DNA of 8,091 bases from Ferrovum sp. (lineage in GTDB: Bacteria > Pseudomonadota > Gammaproteobacteria > Burkholderiales > Ferrovaceae): contig DAIDKJ010000052.1 in NCBI GenBank assembly GCA_027450105.1, forward strand, positions 1 to 8,091. The letters are read 5' to 3'. This document shows, piece by piece, positions 1 through 7,327 of the stretch (positions are counted from its first letter, which is position 1; each line of letters begins with the position of its first letter). A program made the position numbers and the translations under genes. The notes under the pieces are model-generated. The model had not been told where the DNA came from. It did not search any database and saw only the letters and a list, made by a program, of their open reading frames with translations.

Positions 1-58
1 AAGCGAACCCTTGCCCCAACAGGCAGGAGATCATCATGAACAGGACAAGTTTGCGCAT
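1..58 (-). CDS. Start of an unidentified exported protein (partial)
   Basis: Only the first 19 codons are visible; the gene runs leftward off the window. From the ATG at 58 the protein begins MRKLVLFMMISCLLGQGFA: a positively charged start, a hydrophobic core, then small residues, which is the plan of a Sec signal peptide. The product is therefore probably exported or membrane-anchored. The same frame is open back to an ATG at 148 inside moaC, but that start would put about 30 mostly polar residues before the signal peptide, so 58 is preferred. No strong Shine-Dalgarno site is seen. The gene is divergent from moaC. Some betaproteobacteria, as I recall, carry an M48-type periplasmic metalloprotease gene beside moaC, but nothing visible here proves that identity. 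Confidence 0.45.
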   Translation of the reverse strand, partial: MRKLVLFMMISCLLGQGFA

Positions 59-146
59 GGCCGTATCATACCTCGAAAGCCTCTTGCTATCCTGAAGCGC
101 CAGTGCCAGACTCTCCTCTTTAGAGATTATGGCGGGAATTTCGTTC

Positions 147-647
147 ATGCAGACTCGTTTCAATCATTTCGACGCCCAGGGACAAGCCCACATGGTGGAT
201 GTGGCGGACAAGGCAGAAACTCATCGTGTGGCCCGCGCCAGCGGTTGCATCCGGATGCAGCCGGAAACCTTGCAGATGATCAAGCATGGGGCTTCCAAAA
301 AGGGTGATGTCCTGGGAATCGCACGTCTGGCAGCGATTCAGGCCTCCAAGAAAACGTCGGATCTGATCCCCCTATGTCATCCCGTGGCCCTCACGCGCGT
401 AGCCGTGGAATTTACCGTGGACCCCAAACAGAATCATGTGCTGTGTACGGTCACCACCGAATCGGTAGGGCGTACTGGAGTGGAAATGGAAGCGTTGACC
501 GGAGTCCAGATGGGGCTGCTGACCATCTACGATATGTGCAAATCAGTGGATCGGGCCATGAGCATTACCGATATCCGGTTACTGGAAAAATCCGGAGGCA
601 AGACGGGTCATTGGGTCTGGGCACCCGCATCCACCAGTGCACAGTAA
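147..647 (+). CDS. moaC: Cyclic pyranopterin monophosphate synthase MoaC
   Basis: MoaC acts in the cytoplasm with MoaA in the first step of molybdenum cofactor synthesis, converting the MoaA product of GTP into cyclic pyranopterin monophosphate. From the ATG at 147 the protein has 166 residues, the usual family size. Visible family blocks are HMVDV (15-19), KKGDVLG (51-57), LIPLCHP (73-79, with the conserved His78), GVEMEALTGVQ (111-121), LTIYDMCK (125-132, with Asp129 and Lys132) and GGKTGHW (150-156). These cover the lysine, histidine, glutamate and aspartate residues known to form the active site in the E. coli enzyme. An in-frame ATG at 129 would add six residues. The later start is chosen because family members begin about five residues before HFDA and because GGCGGGAA (131-138) can serve as a weak ribosome site. 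No other moa gene is visible nearby. Confidence 0.95.
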   Translation: MQTRFNHFDAQGQAHMVDVADKAETHRVARASGCIRMQPETLQMIKHGASKKGDVLGIARLAAIQASKKTSDLIPLCHPVALTRVAVEFTVDPKQNHVLCTVTTESVGRTGVEMEALTGVQMGLLTIYDMCKSVDRAMSITDIRLLEKSGGKTGHWVWAPASTSAQ

Positions 648-723
648 CGCCCACCAGGTGCTGATTTAATCGCTTCATGGCCAAGTACCGTTCAAATCAC
701 TCGTTGTTTTATTGCCGGGGTAT

Positions 724-826
724 TATTGATCCAGCCAGAAAATAGTATGACTATCTTTGACCAGTACTTTGTTCGTCACAGGGCAAGCATGTCATTGGTT
801 AATAGTATTTGCTGGCTGGATCAATA
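724..826. repeat. 103-bp element with 25-bp inverted-repeat ends
   Basis: The left arm (724-748) and right arm (802-826) are inverted copies matching at 23 of 25 positions; the first 15 bases, TATTGATCCAGCCAG, match perfectly. A further six-base pairing is possible between TGACCA (758-763) and TGGTTA (796-801), with one G-U pair, so the transcript could form a very long hairpin. It lies between the convergent genes moaC and valS. Neither side of the stem is followed by a T-run, so this is not a standard intrinsic terminator. The size and terminal repeats fit a miniature inverted-repeat transposable element or a dispersed palindromic repeat. No convincing target-site duplication is seen and no second copy is noticed in the window. 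The remaining gap between the genes (648-723 and 827-856) shows nothing recognisable. Confidence 0.6.
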
Positions 827-856
827 GTGATTGTCGTGTTCGTGATCAGCGCATCC

Positions 857-3634
857 CTAATGACCGGGTTCAAGCGCTGAATTCACACTCAGGGACTGCA
901 GATGGGACAGCTGTTGTTCCAGTTCCGCCAGGGTGGATGTAAAACGCGCCAGACGCTCCTTTTCCTGAACCACCACCGCTTCGGGAGCGCGTTCCACAAA
1001 CTTGGGATTGGTCAATTTGGCCTGACATTTGACTTGCTCTTCGCGAATCTTATCCCGTTGGCGTTGTAGTCGTTGTTGTTCTGTGGCCAGGTCTATGGCA
1101 ACAATCAGCATCAGGCGCACGTCATCCACAACGGCCACAGGGGTCGTGCTTTGCGGGGGCTCCTGGGCGCAAATTTCCACAGAAGAGAGGCGCGCCAGAA
1201 ATTGCAGGTAACCTTCCAGACCGTGCAGATCGGCTTCATGGGAAAAGATGCGTAGAGGCACACGTTCTGCTGGTGTCAGATGCATTTCGGAACGCAGCGT
1301 ACGGCAAGCATTGACCAATGCCTTCAAACGCTCGATTTGGGCTGTGGCCTGGGTGTCCACACGCTCCCTCTGGGGGCGGGGGTAGGGCTGCAGCATCAGG
1401 CTGGGGCCTGTTTTTCCTGCCAAGGGGGCCACTTGCTGCCACAGGGCCTCGGTAATGAAGGGAATCAGCGGGTGGGCCAGGCGCAGGGTGGTTTCCAATA
1501 CACGCACCAGGGTGCGTCGCGTACCTCGCTGCACGTCGGGGTTGCTATCGGTCAATTGGGTTTTTGCCAGTTCCAGATACCAGTCACAGTATTCATCCCA
1601 TAAAAATTCATACAGTGCGCGCGCAGCCAAGTCGAAGCGGTAGGTCCGAAAGGCTTCGTGCAGTGCGGCTTCGGCTTCCTGCAGGCGACTCACGATCCAG
1701 CGATCTGCCACCGACAGGGTATAGCTCGCGTCTGCTTCCAAGGCGCAGTCTTGCCCCTGGACATTCATCAGAACGTAACGGGTGGCGTTCCAGAGTTTAT
1801 TGCAGAAATTGCGATAGCCTTCGCAGCGTTGCAGATCAAACTTGATGTCACGACCGTGGGTTGCCAAGCTGGCAAAGGTAAAGCGCAAGGCATCGGTGCC
1901 AAAACTGGGAATGCCGCGCGGGTACTCCTGGCGCGTGCTTTTTTCGATGGATGCGGCTTGTTTGGGGTCCATCAGATGACTGGTACGCTTTTTGACCAAG
2001 GCTTCCAGATCGATCCCATCGATCAAATCGATGGGGTCCAGGACGTTGCCCTTGGACTTGCTCATTTTTTGCCCGTGCGCATCGCGCACCAAGCCGGTGA
2101 CGTACACTTCACGAAAGGGGACTTGGCCGGTGAAGTGATGCGTCATCATCACCATACGAGCCACCCAGAAAAAAATGATATCAAATCCCGTAACCAGTAC
2201 GCTGGAGGGCAGGAAGGTTTGCAACTCGGGGGTTTGTGCGGGCCAACCCAGCGTGGAGAAGGGCCAGAGTGCAGAAGAAAACCAGGTATCCAGAACATCT
2301 TCGTCCTGGTGCAGGGTTTTTCCAGCAGCCAATCGCTCGGCCTCCTGTCGGGTTTCGGCTACATACACCTGACCGGCTTCGTCATACCAGGCTGGGATGC
2401 GATGTCCCCACCAAAGCTGACGGGAAATGCACCAGTCCTGGATGTTGTTCATCCAATGCTCGTAGGTGCTGGTCCAGTTTTCCGGAACAAAGTGGATCTG
2501 GTTGTCATGCACCAGGCGCAGGGCCTGCTGGGCCATGCCCTGGGTGGAAACGAACCATTGATCGGAGAGCATGGGCTCGATGACCTGCTGGGTTCGGTCG
2601 CCGCGCGGGACCATCAAGGTATGTGCTTCGGTGCTATCCAGTAACCCTTGGGCTTGCAAGTCTTCCAAAACCCGGGCGCGCGCCTCAAAGCGTTCCAGAC
2701 CCCGATAGGCAACAGGCGCCTCATCGTTGATGTGGGCGCTGTGCGTGAAGATCGAGCGCAGCGGCAACTGGTGTCTTTGACCCACTTGATAATCATTGAA
2801 ATCATGGGCAGGGGTAATCTTGACACAACCGGTTCCAAAAGCTGGATCCACGTACTGATCCGCAATGATGGGAATGGTGCGCCCGGTCAAGGGCAACTGC
2901 ACCTGTTGCCCTACCAGGTGACGATAGCGGGCATCTTCGGGATGGACTGCAACGGCGGCGTCACCCAAGAGGGTTTCGGGGCGCGTGGTGGCAACCACCA
3001 GATAGCCGGAACCATCCAATAAGGGATAGCGGATATGCCAGAGGTGGCCCTGTTCTTCCTGGGACACCACCTCCAGATCCGAGACGGCGGTTTGTAGCAC
3101 CGGGTCCCAGTTCACCAGCCGTTTGCCACGGTAAATCAGGCCTTCACGATAGAGCTGAACAAACACCCGGGTTACGGCCTGGCTCAAGCCCTGGTCCATG
3201 GTAAAACGTTCCCGGGTCCAGTCGCAGGAGCTTCCAAGGCGGCGCATTTGTCGGGTGATGGTGGAGCCCGAGTGCTCCTTCCACTCCCATACTTTTTCCA
3301 GGAAAGCGTCCCGGCCCAGGGCTTGACGTTCCAGTCCCTGGGCTTCCAGTTGGCGCTCCACAACGATCTGGGTGGCAATTCCTGCGTGGTCGGTTCCGGC
3401 TTGCCACAGGACATTATCGCCCATCATCCGACGATAACGCACCAGGCTATCCATCAGGGTATGCTGAAACGCATGGCCCATGTGCAGTGTTCCCGTCACG
3501 TTGGGGGGTGGAAGCAAAATGCAGTAAGCAGGGGCATCAGGAGCCATGGAGGCTTTGAAGTAGCCACGACTTTCCCACTCGGCGTACCAATGAGATTCGA
3601 TGGGATGAGGATCAAAACTTTTTTCGAGGTCCAT
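857..3634 (-). CDS. valS: Valyl-tRNA synthetase (ValRS)
   Basis: This class I aminoacyl-tRNA synthetase charges tRNA-Val and edits mischarged threonine. From the ATG at 3634 it has 925 residues, normal for the bacterial enzyme. In order: the HIGH-type motif HMGH (51-54) after PPPNVTGTL; the CP1 editing region with TTRPETLLGDAAVAVHP (216-232) and PAHDFNDYQVGQRH (275-288); KMSKSKGN (523-530); an anticodon-binding domain; and a charged C-terminal region rich in Glu, Arg and Leu that fits the tRNA-binding coiled-coil arm of ValRS. The frame is open 43 codons further upstream to 3763, but that would overlap holC, and MDLEKSFDPHPIESHWY is where family members begin. The start lies 7 nt after the holC stop and has no clear Shine-Dalgarno site, so translation may be coupled to holC. 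It is the last gene of the pepA-holC-valS unit and essential in known bacteria. The stop is TAG. Confidence 0.97.
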   Translation of the reverse strand: MDLEKSFDPHPIESHWYAEWESRGYFKASMAPDAPAYCILLPPPNVTGTLHMGHAFQHTLMDSLVRYRRMMGDNVLWQAGTDHAGIATQIVVERQLEAQGLERQALGRDAFLEKVWEWKEHSGSTITRQMRRLGSSCDWTRERFTMDQGLSQAVTRVFVQLYREGLIYRGKRLVNWDPVLQTAVSDLEVVSQEEQGHLWHIRYPLLDGSGYLVVATTRPETLLGDAAVAVHPEDARYRHLVGQQVQLPLTGRTIPIIADQYVDPAFGTGCVKITPAHDFNDYQVGQRHQLPLRSIFTHSAHINDEAPVAYRGLERFEARARVLEDLQAQGLLDSTEAHTLMVPRGDRTQQVIEPMLSDQWFVSTQGMAQQALRLVHDNQIHFVPENWTSTYEHWMNNIQDWCISRQLWWGHRIPAWYDEAGQVYVAETRQEAERLAAGKTLHQDEDVLDTWFSSALWPFSTLGWPAQTPELQTFLPSSVLVTGFDIIFFWVARMVMMTHHFTGQVPFREVYVTGLVRDAHGQKMSKSKGNVLDPIDLIDGIDLEALVKKRTSHLMDPKQAASIEKSTRQEYPRGIPSFGTDALRFTFASLATHGRDIKFDLQRCEGYRNFCNKLWNATRYVLMNVQGQDCALEADASYTLSVADRWIVSRLQEAEAALHEAFRTYRFDLAARALYEFLWDEYCDWYLELAKTQLTDSNPDVQRGTRRTLVRVLETTLRLAHPLIPFITEALWQQVAPLAGKTGPSLMLQPYPRPQRERVDTQATAQIERLKALVNACRTLRSEMHLTPAERVPLRIFSHEADLHGLEGYLQFLARLSSVEICAQEPPQSTTPVAVVDDVRLMLIVAIDLATEQQRLQRQRDKIREEQVKCQAKLTNPKFVERAPEAVVVQEKERLARFTSTLAELEQQLSHLQSLSVNSALEPGH

Positions 3635-3641
3635 GGATGGG

Positions 3642-4064
3642 CTATTTGGAGGCAAGGTTGTGAGAGTGAATGTCGAATCCGCGGTCACGATAGTGGACAT
3701 AGCGTTCGCGGGCTTGCTGGCGATCGAGATCATCCAGGCCGACGATTTCCACCAAACGCTCAAAGCGGGTAAAAAACGGGGGCCGCAAGGGATGCAAGTT
3801 GATCAGCAGTTGATGGCTGAAGGGCTCCTGATCCAACCCATCGATGATGATGGGAGTTTCCGGGCATAAGGGGCTATCGGAACAACAATGGGGAATAAAC
3901 CCTGCTTCGGGATGAGTCCATAAACGCCGATCCAGATCCTGAGCCTGCGGGGTGGATTCGGTTCGAATCCAGATCTGCATGTTCTGACTCCAGGCCTTTT
4001 GGACCAGCTTCAGGACGACCGGCATTTTGTCCGTTACATGGGTGTAAAAATCAATCCGGGTCAC
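3642..4064 (-). CDS. holC: DNA polymerase III chi subunit HolC
   Basis: Chi is the clamp-loader accessory subunit that binds psi and single-stranded DNA-binding protein, linking the replicase to SSB-coated template. The protein has 140 residues, the normal length. Recognisable parts are the start MTRIDFYTHV, the block LWTHPEAGFIPHC (about 48-60), the FERLVEIVG region (about 101-109) and the conserved tail ARERYVHYRDRGFDIH. The start codon is GTG at 4064. The betaproteobacterial family begins with MTR(V/I)DFY, so this start is well supported, although only a short GGA lies upstream of it. The gene sits 7 nt after pepA and 7 nt before valS. This order is conserved in Beta- and Gammaproteobacteria and supports one operon. 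Confidence 0.93.
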   Translation of the reverse strand: MTRIDFYTHVTDKMPVVLKLVQKAWSQNMQIWIRTESTPQAQDLDRRLWTHPEAGFIPHCCSDSPLCPETPIIIDGLDQEPFSHQLLINLHPLRPPFFTRFERLVEIVGLDDLDRQQARERYVHYRDRGFDIHSHNLASK

Positions 4065-4071
4065 AGGTCCG

Positions 4072-5559
4072 TCAGCGCGTGCATTGTTGTATCAGATAAT
4101 GGCAAAACAGCTTCACCGGACGCCCCGTGGCTCCTTTCTCCTTGCCGGCGCGATAGGCCACCCCGGCAATGTCCAGGTGAGCCCAGCGCATGGATTTGGT
4201 GAAATTGGCCAGAAAACAGGCGGCCGTGATACTGCCGCCAGGGCGGCCTGCCACGTTGGCCAGATCGGCAAAGTTAGACTTCAATCCTTCCTGATATTCA
4301 TCCCACAGGGGCAAGGGCCAGGCCCGGTCTCCCGTGGCGTTACCCGAGGCTTGCAACTCGGCCAGTAGGCTTTCATCATTGGCAAACAAGCCGGTGGCTT
4401 CATGCCCCAAGGCGATTACACAGGCACCGGTTAGTGTGGCCACATCGATCAAGGCTGCAGGCTCAAAACGCTGGGCATAGGTCAGGGCGTCGCATAAAAT
4501 CAGGCGCCCTTCGGCATCGGTATTGAGAATTTCAATGGTTTTTCCCGACATGCTGCGCACGATATCGCCCGGGCGCGTGGCGTTGCCATCGGGCATGTTT
4601 TCGCAGGTTGGAACCAGGCCAATCAGGTTGATGGGTAGCCGCATTTCGGCAACCGCCTGCAGGGTTCCAAAAACGCTGGCGGCTCCGCACATGTCAAACT
4701 TCATTTCATCCATATCAGGGGCAGGTTTCAAAGAAATCCCCCCGGTATCGAAGGTGATTCCTTTACCCACCAGTACCACAGGTTTTTTCTTTTTGTCCGC
4801 ACCCTGATAATGCATGGCAATCAGTTTGGGGGGCTGCCGACTGCCAGCGGATACGGCTAGCAGCGCGCCCATGCCCAACTTTTCCATATCACTGCGTTCC
4901 AGAACATCCACCTTCAGTTTCCACTGTTTACCCATTGCCTTGGCGCGCTCGGCCAGATAAGTGGGGGTACAGAGGTTTGGTGGCAGATTGGCCAGATCGC
5001 GGGCCACATCCTGGCCATTGGCAATGGCGCTGGAACGTTGCAGCAACGTGTGCAGCGCAGCCGGTTTGAGATCGGGGGAGGGTGGCAACAGGATTTCCGT
5101 GAGCGTGCAGGGGGGGTCCTGCTGGTCTGCCACGCGGGTGATGCGATAGGCCGTTTCACGCGCTACCCATACCAGTTGTTCCAGTTTCCAGGCCTCATCA
5201 CGCCCCTTGACCGGAACTTCCGCCAGACAAAACAGGGCGCTGGTGGCGCCTGTGCCGTCCAAAGCTGTGACGGCGCTGCGCACCAGCGTGCGAAACTCGC
5301 GTTCTTCCAAGGCCTTTCCTGGGCCGGCGGACACCAGCAAAACCCGCGCTGCGGCAATGCCAGTCAGATGGTGTAACAACAAGGTTTTTCCCGCTTTTGC
5401 CGGAAGGTCTCCCTGTTTGAGCAGTTGGCTCAAGGCCTGGGCACTGGCTTGATCCACGGCCTTGGCGCTGGGTGTCAGTTTTTTCCCCTCCACGATGCCG
5501 ACCACAAGACATCCGCTGCGAACCTTGTCGATGGATTGATTTTTTATGCTAAATTCCAC
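4072..5559 (-). CDS. pepA: Leucyl aminopeptidase PepA (M17 family)
   Basis: This cytosolic two-metal aminopeptidase removes N-terminal residues from peptides; in E. coli the same protein also binds DNA in Xer site-specific recombination and in carAB control. From the GTG at 5559 it has 495 residues, close to the 503 of E. coli. The N-terminal domain begins VEFSIKNQS, read as MEFS. The catalytic domain shows VGKGITFDTGG (264-274, with Lys266 and Asp271), Lys278, Asp289 in KFDMCGAA, and the M17 signature NTDAEGRL (346-353, with Asp348, Glu350 and Arg352), so all expected metal and catalytic residues are present. The frame is open to 5931, but the GTG is preferred because family members begin MEFS and because GGAG lies 9 nt upstream. 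It is the first gene of the pepA-holC-valS unit and divergent from lptF. Whether the DNA-binding role is kept cannot be seen. Confidence 0.96.
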   Translation of the reverse strand: MEFSIKNQSIDKVRSGCLVVGIVEGKKLTPSAKAVDQASAQALSQLLKQGDLPAKAGKTLLLHHLTGIAAARVLLVSAGPGKALEEREFRTLVRSAVTALDGTGATSALFCLAEVPVKGRDEAWKLEQLVWVARETAYRITRVADQQDPPCTLTEILLPPSPDLKPAALHTLLQRSSAIANGQDVARDLANLPPNLCTPTYLAERAKAMGKQWKLKVDVLERSDMEKLGMGALLAVSAGSRQPPKLIAMHYQGADKKKKPVVLVGKGITFDTGGISLKPAPDMDEMKFDMCGAASVFGTLQAVAEMRLPINLIGLVPTCENMPDGNATRPGDIVRSMSGKTIEILNTDAEGRLILCDALTYAQRFEPAALIDVATLTGACVIALGHEATGLFANDESLLAELQASGNATGDRAWPLPLWDEYQEGLKSNFADLANVAGRPGGSITAACFLANFTKSMRWAHLDIAGVAYRAGKEKGATGRPVKLFCHYLIQQCTR

Positions 5560-5712
5560 GTGTGGACTCTCCGGGTGATGAGTTGGTGGGCACCGGACCA
5601 TTGCTCGAGCGGTGATCTGGTGCGCAATGTTCGAGTGCTGGAATGTCGAAAACCTTGTTGCGGGAGCGCAGATCCTGCGGGCGACTCCAACAAAATGGAA
5701 ATGAAAACGGAA

Positions 5713-5742
5713 ATTATCGCGGTAAATCCCGTCAAAAGTCAA
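5713..5742 (-). promoter_or_regulatory. Candidate sigma-70 promoter for pepA-holC-valS
   Basis: Read on the minus strand, TTGACT (5742-5737) is followed after 18 nt by GATAAT (5718-5713), close to the sigma-70 consensus. Transcription would start near 5706 and leave a leader of about 150 nt before the pepA GTG. The -35 box lies only about 15 nt from the lptF start, so this promoter and the start of lptF nearly overlap. The leader includes a weak pairing between GCACC (5590-5594) and GGTGC (5619-5623), too little to call a riboswitch. No comparable promoter for lptF was found in the gap. The call rests on pattern alone. Confidence 0.45.
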
Positions 5743-5758
5743 AGCTCGGGCGGTCTTG

Positions 5759-6889
5759 GTGATTTTTAGTCGCGCTTTGCGCAGGGAATTCACCCGCGCT
5801 GCCTTGATGGCCTTGCTGGTGCTCATGTCCATCTTGCTCACGGTAACGGTGGTGAAATTGCTGGGCATGGCGGCCGGCGGAACCTTGTCTGGCGATGCCG
5901 TCGTGGCCATGCTGGCCTTTGGCGCGCTCACCTATCTGCCGGTCATTTTGTCGGCTTCGGTGTTTACTGCACTGCTCATCTCCCTGAGCCGATCCTATCG
6001 CGATTCCGAAATGATCATCTGGTTGAGTTCCGGGATCAGTCTATCCCGCTTTGGCTGGCCCGTATTGCGTTTTGCGCTCCCCATGGCTCTGGTCGTAGCC
6101 CTCATGAGCCTGCTGGTTTCCCCATGGGCCATTGGCAAGCGCTCAGAGTATCAAACACGACTGGATAGTCGGGATGAAACGGCTCAAATCACTCCCGGGG
6201 TGTTTCGCGAGTCGCGCCAATCCGATCAGGTGTTTTTTGTGGACACGCTAAGCACTAACAAGGATACGGTCTCCAACGTGTTTGTGCAGTCGGTTCAGGA
6301 GCATAAGGTGGGTGTGATTGCGGCTGACAAGGGGTATGCCACCACCTATCCCAATGGGGATCGTTTCATCGTGTTGCAGCGAGGGCGGCGCTACGAGGGC
6401 GAACCCGGCACAAAAAATTACACCTTGGTGGACTTTGATCAGGCAGAACTACGCATCGACCAAAAAGGGGTTAGCGCTGCAGCACTCTCGGTGAAATCCA
6501 TGAGTTTTCCTCAGCTGCTCAATCACCCCAGTTTGGATGGTTGGGGAGAAATTCATTGGCGGATCGGCCTTCCGGTAAGCTTGCTGGTGCTCTCGTTGTT
6601 TTCTATTCCCCTATCGTACGTGAATGCGCGCGGTGGGCGCTCCACCAACATGATCTTTGCCTTACTGACTTACATGGTCTATTACAACACCATGAGTATT
6701 GCTCAAGCCTGGGTGGTACAAGGCCGACTTTCCCCGGCAGTGGGTATTTGGCCGGTCCACCTGACGTTTCTGGTTCTGGCCCTGTTGCTGCTCAAACGCC
6801 GGCAATGGGTCTTTTCCTTGCGATGGGCCGTGCAACAATGGCGGCAGCGCGGCACTTCCGCCAACTCGAGCACTACACATGCGCCTTGA
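5759..6889 (+). CDS. lptF: Lipopolysaccharide export permease LptF
   Basis: LptF is one of two inner-membrane permeases that, with LptG and the ATPase LptB, extract lipopolysaccharide and push it towards LptC and LptA. The protein has 376 residues, as expected. Three hydrophobic segments near the N-terminus (about 14-38, 47-76 and 102-123) are followed by a periplasmic beta-rich domain (about 130-255, with PGVFRES, VFFVD and NGDRFIVLQRGRRYEG) and three C-terminal membrane segments (about 269-287, 297-318 and 330-345). The motif SRSYRDSEMIIWLSSGISL fits the coupling-helix region. GTG at 5759 is chosen because betaproteobacterial LptF begins MIF.RALRREF; TTG at 5756 is also possible. The upstream GGGCGG is a poor ribosome site. 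Divergence from pepA is the conserved arrangement, but lptG does not follow. Confidence 0.93.
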   Translation: MIFSRALRREFTRAALMALLVLMSILLTVTVVKLLGMAAGGTLSGDAVVAMLAFGALTYLPVILSASVFTALLISLSRSYRDSEMIIWLSSGISLSRFGWPVLRFALPMALVVALMSLLVSPWAIGKRSEYQTRLDSRDETAQITPGVFRESRQSDQVFFVDTLSTNKDTVSNVFVQSVQEHKVGVIAADKGYATTYPNGDRFIVLQRGRRYEGEPGTKNYTLVDFDQAELRIDQKGVSAAALSVKSMSFPQLLNHPSLDGWGEIHWRIGLPVSLLVLSLFSIPLSYVNARGGRSTNMIFALLTYMVYYNTMSIAQAWVVQGRLSPAVGIWPVHLTFLVLALLLLKRRQWVFSLRWAVQQWRQRGTSANSSTTHAP

Positions 6890-7031
6890 AGGCGTGCAGA
6901 GCTTTCGCCATCGCGCCGTACCTTCCCAAAAGGCAAGCGCTTTGTCACTCTGTTGCGTGTGAAATGGCCGGGATTTTGAGATGGTTTTCGACGTTTTTGC
7001 GATTTACTCCGAAAACCCGCGCGAACTCGGC
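6890..7031. other. Gap between lptF and the tRNA gene, no gene seen
   Basis: No coding sequence is recognised. The lptF stop overlaps the small inverted repeat CGCCT-TGA-AGGCG (6882-6894), which has only a three-base loop and no T-run after it, so it is not a convincing terminator. An open frame from 6541 crosses this gap, but within lptF it is only an off-frame reading. Confidence 0.5.
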
Positions 7032-7037
7032 TATAAT
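7032..7037 (+). promoter_or_regulatory. -10 box of the tRNA-Ser promoter
   Basis: A perfect TATAAT lies 11 nt before the first base of the mature tRNA, so the primary transcript would carry only a few leader bases. The following AGCCACCC is GC-rich, like the discriminators of stable-RNA promoters under stringent control. No good -35 hexamer is found at 16-18 nt; TTTACT (7003-7008) is too far away at 23 nt. Confidence 0.6.
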
Positions 7038-7048
7038 AGCCACCCTTC

Positions 7049-7139
7049 GGAGAGGTGGATGAGCGGTTTAAGTCGCACGCCTGGAAAGCGTGTTTAGGGT
7101 AATACCCTAACGCGGGTTCGAATCCCGCCCTCTCCGCCA
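7049..7139 (+). tRNA. tRNA-Ser (anticodon GGA)
   Basis: The acceptor strands GGAGAGG (7049-7055) and CCTCTCC (7129-7135) pair perfectly, followed by discriminator G and an encoded CCA (7137-7139). The anticodon stem CACGC/GCGTG encloses the loop CTGGAAA, giving anticodon GGA, which reads serine codons UCC and UCU. The long variable arm TTAGGGTAATACCCTAA is typical of class II tRNAs such as serine. The T arm GCGGG-TTCGAAT-CCCGC is standard. The 91-nt length including CCA is normal for tRNA-Ser. It follows lptF on the same strand but has its own -10 box. The DNA beyond its 3' end is accessory in character. Confidence 0.97.
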
Positions 7140-7327
7140 GAATTGCGCGTAGTAAATTGAATTTAATAGATATTTTTATTTTATCAAAATCGTACCATCA
7201 AAACAACCATCAAATAAGAGCTTGGTTAGTGGTATTGCTTTCAAGGTAGTAGCAGGCACAGCACGCCCCCCCTCATATGAGAAGTGTCTTGATCGGATCC
7301 ACCTGATCTCTATTCCCGGTGCCAATA
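7140..7327. other. AT-rich gene-free stretch after the tRNA
   Basis: The first 80 or so bases are much richer in A and T than the genes to the left. They contain a nine-base direct repeat, ACCATCAAA, at 7194-7202 and 7206-7214. A run of seven C (7266-7272) overlaps by one base the perfect ten-base palindrome CTCATATGAG (7272-7281). No GC-rich stem followed by T residues is visible, so no intrinsic terminator for the tRNA can be named. No copy of the tRNA 3' end was seen here or further right in the window. Confidence 0.5.

Noticed and set aside
65..70. TATGAT (minus strand) as a -10 box for the left-edge gene
   Set aside because: It lies only about six bases before the start codon and has no matching -35 hexamer.
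757..942. Small plus-strand open frame in the moaC-valS gap
   Set aside because: It overlaps the inverted-repeat element and the antisense end of valS, has no ribosome site and no recognisable protein features.
1658..2644. Long plus-strand open frame of 328 codons inside valS
   Set aside because: It is antisense to a clearly conserved ValRS, lacks any recognisable domain, and is explained by the codon bias of the gene opposite.
6882..6894. CGCCT-TGA-AGGCG inverted repeat as an lptF terminator
   Set aside because: It includes the stop codon, has only a three-base loop, and is not followed by a T-run.
6541..7062. Open frame of 173 codons crossing the lptF end and the start of the tRNA gene
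   Set aside because: It is an off-frame reading of lptF that runs on into non-coding sequence and the tRNA; no family resemblance.
7183..7214. Repeated ATCAAA motifs after the tRNA as iterons or a CRISPR-like array
   Set aside because: The units are very short, in AT-rich sequence, with uneven spacing; chance is a sufficient explanation.
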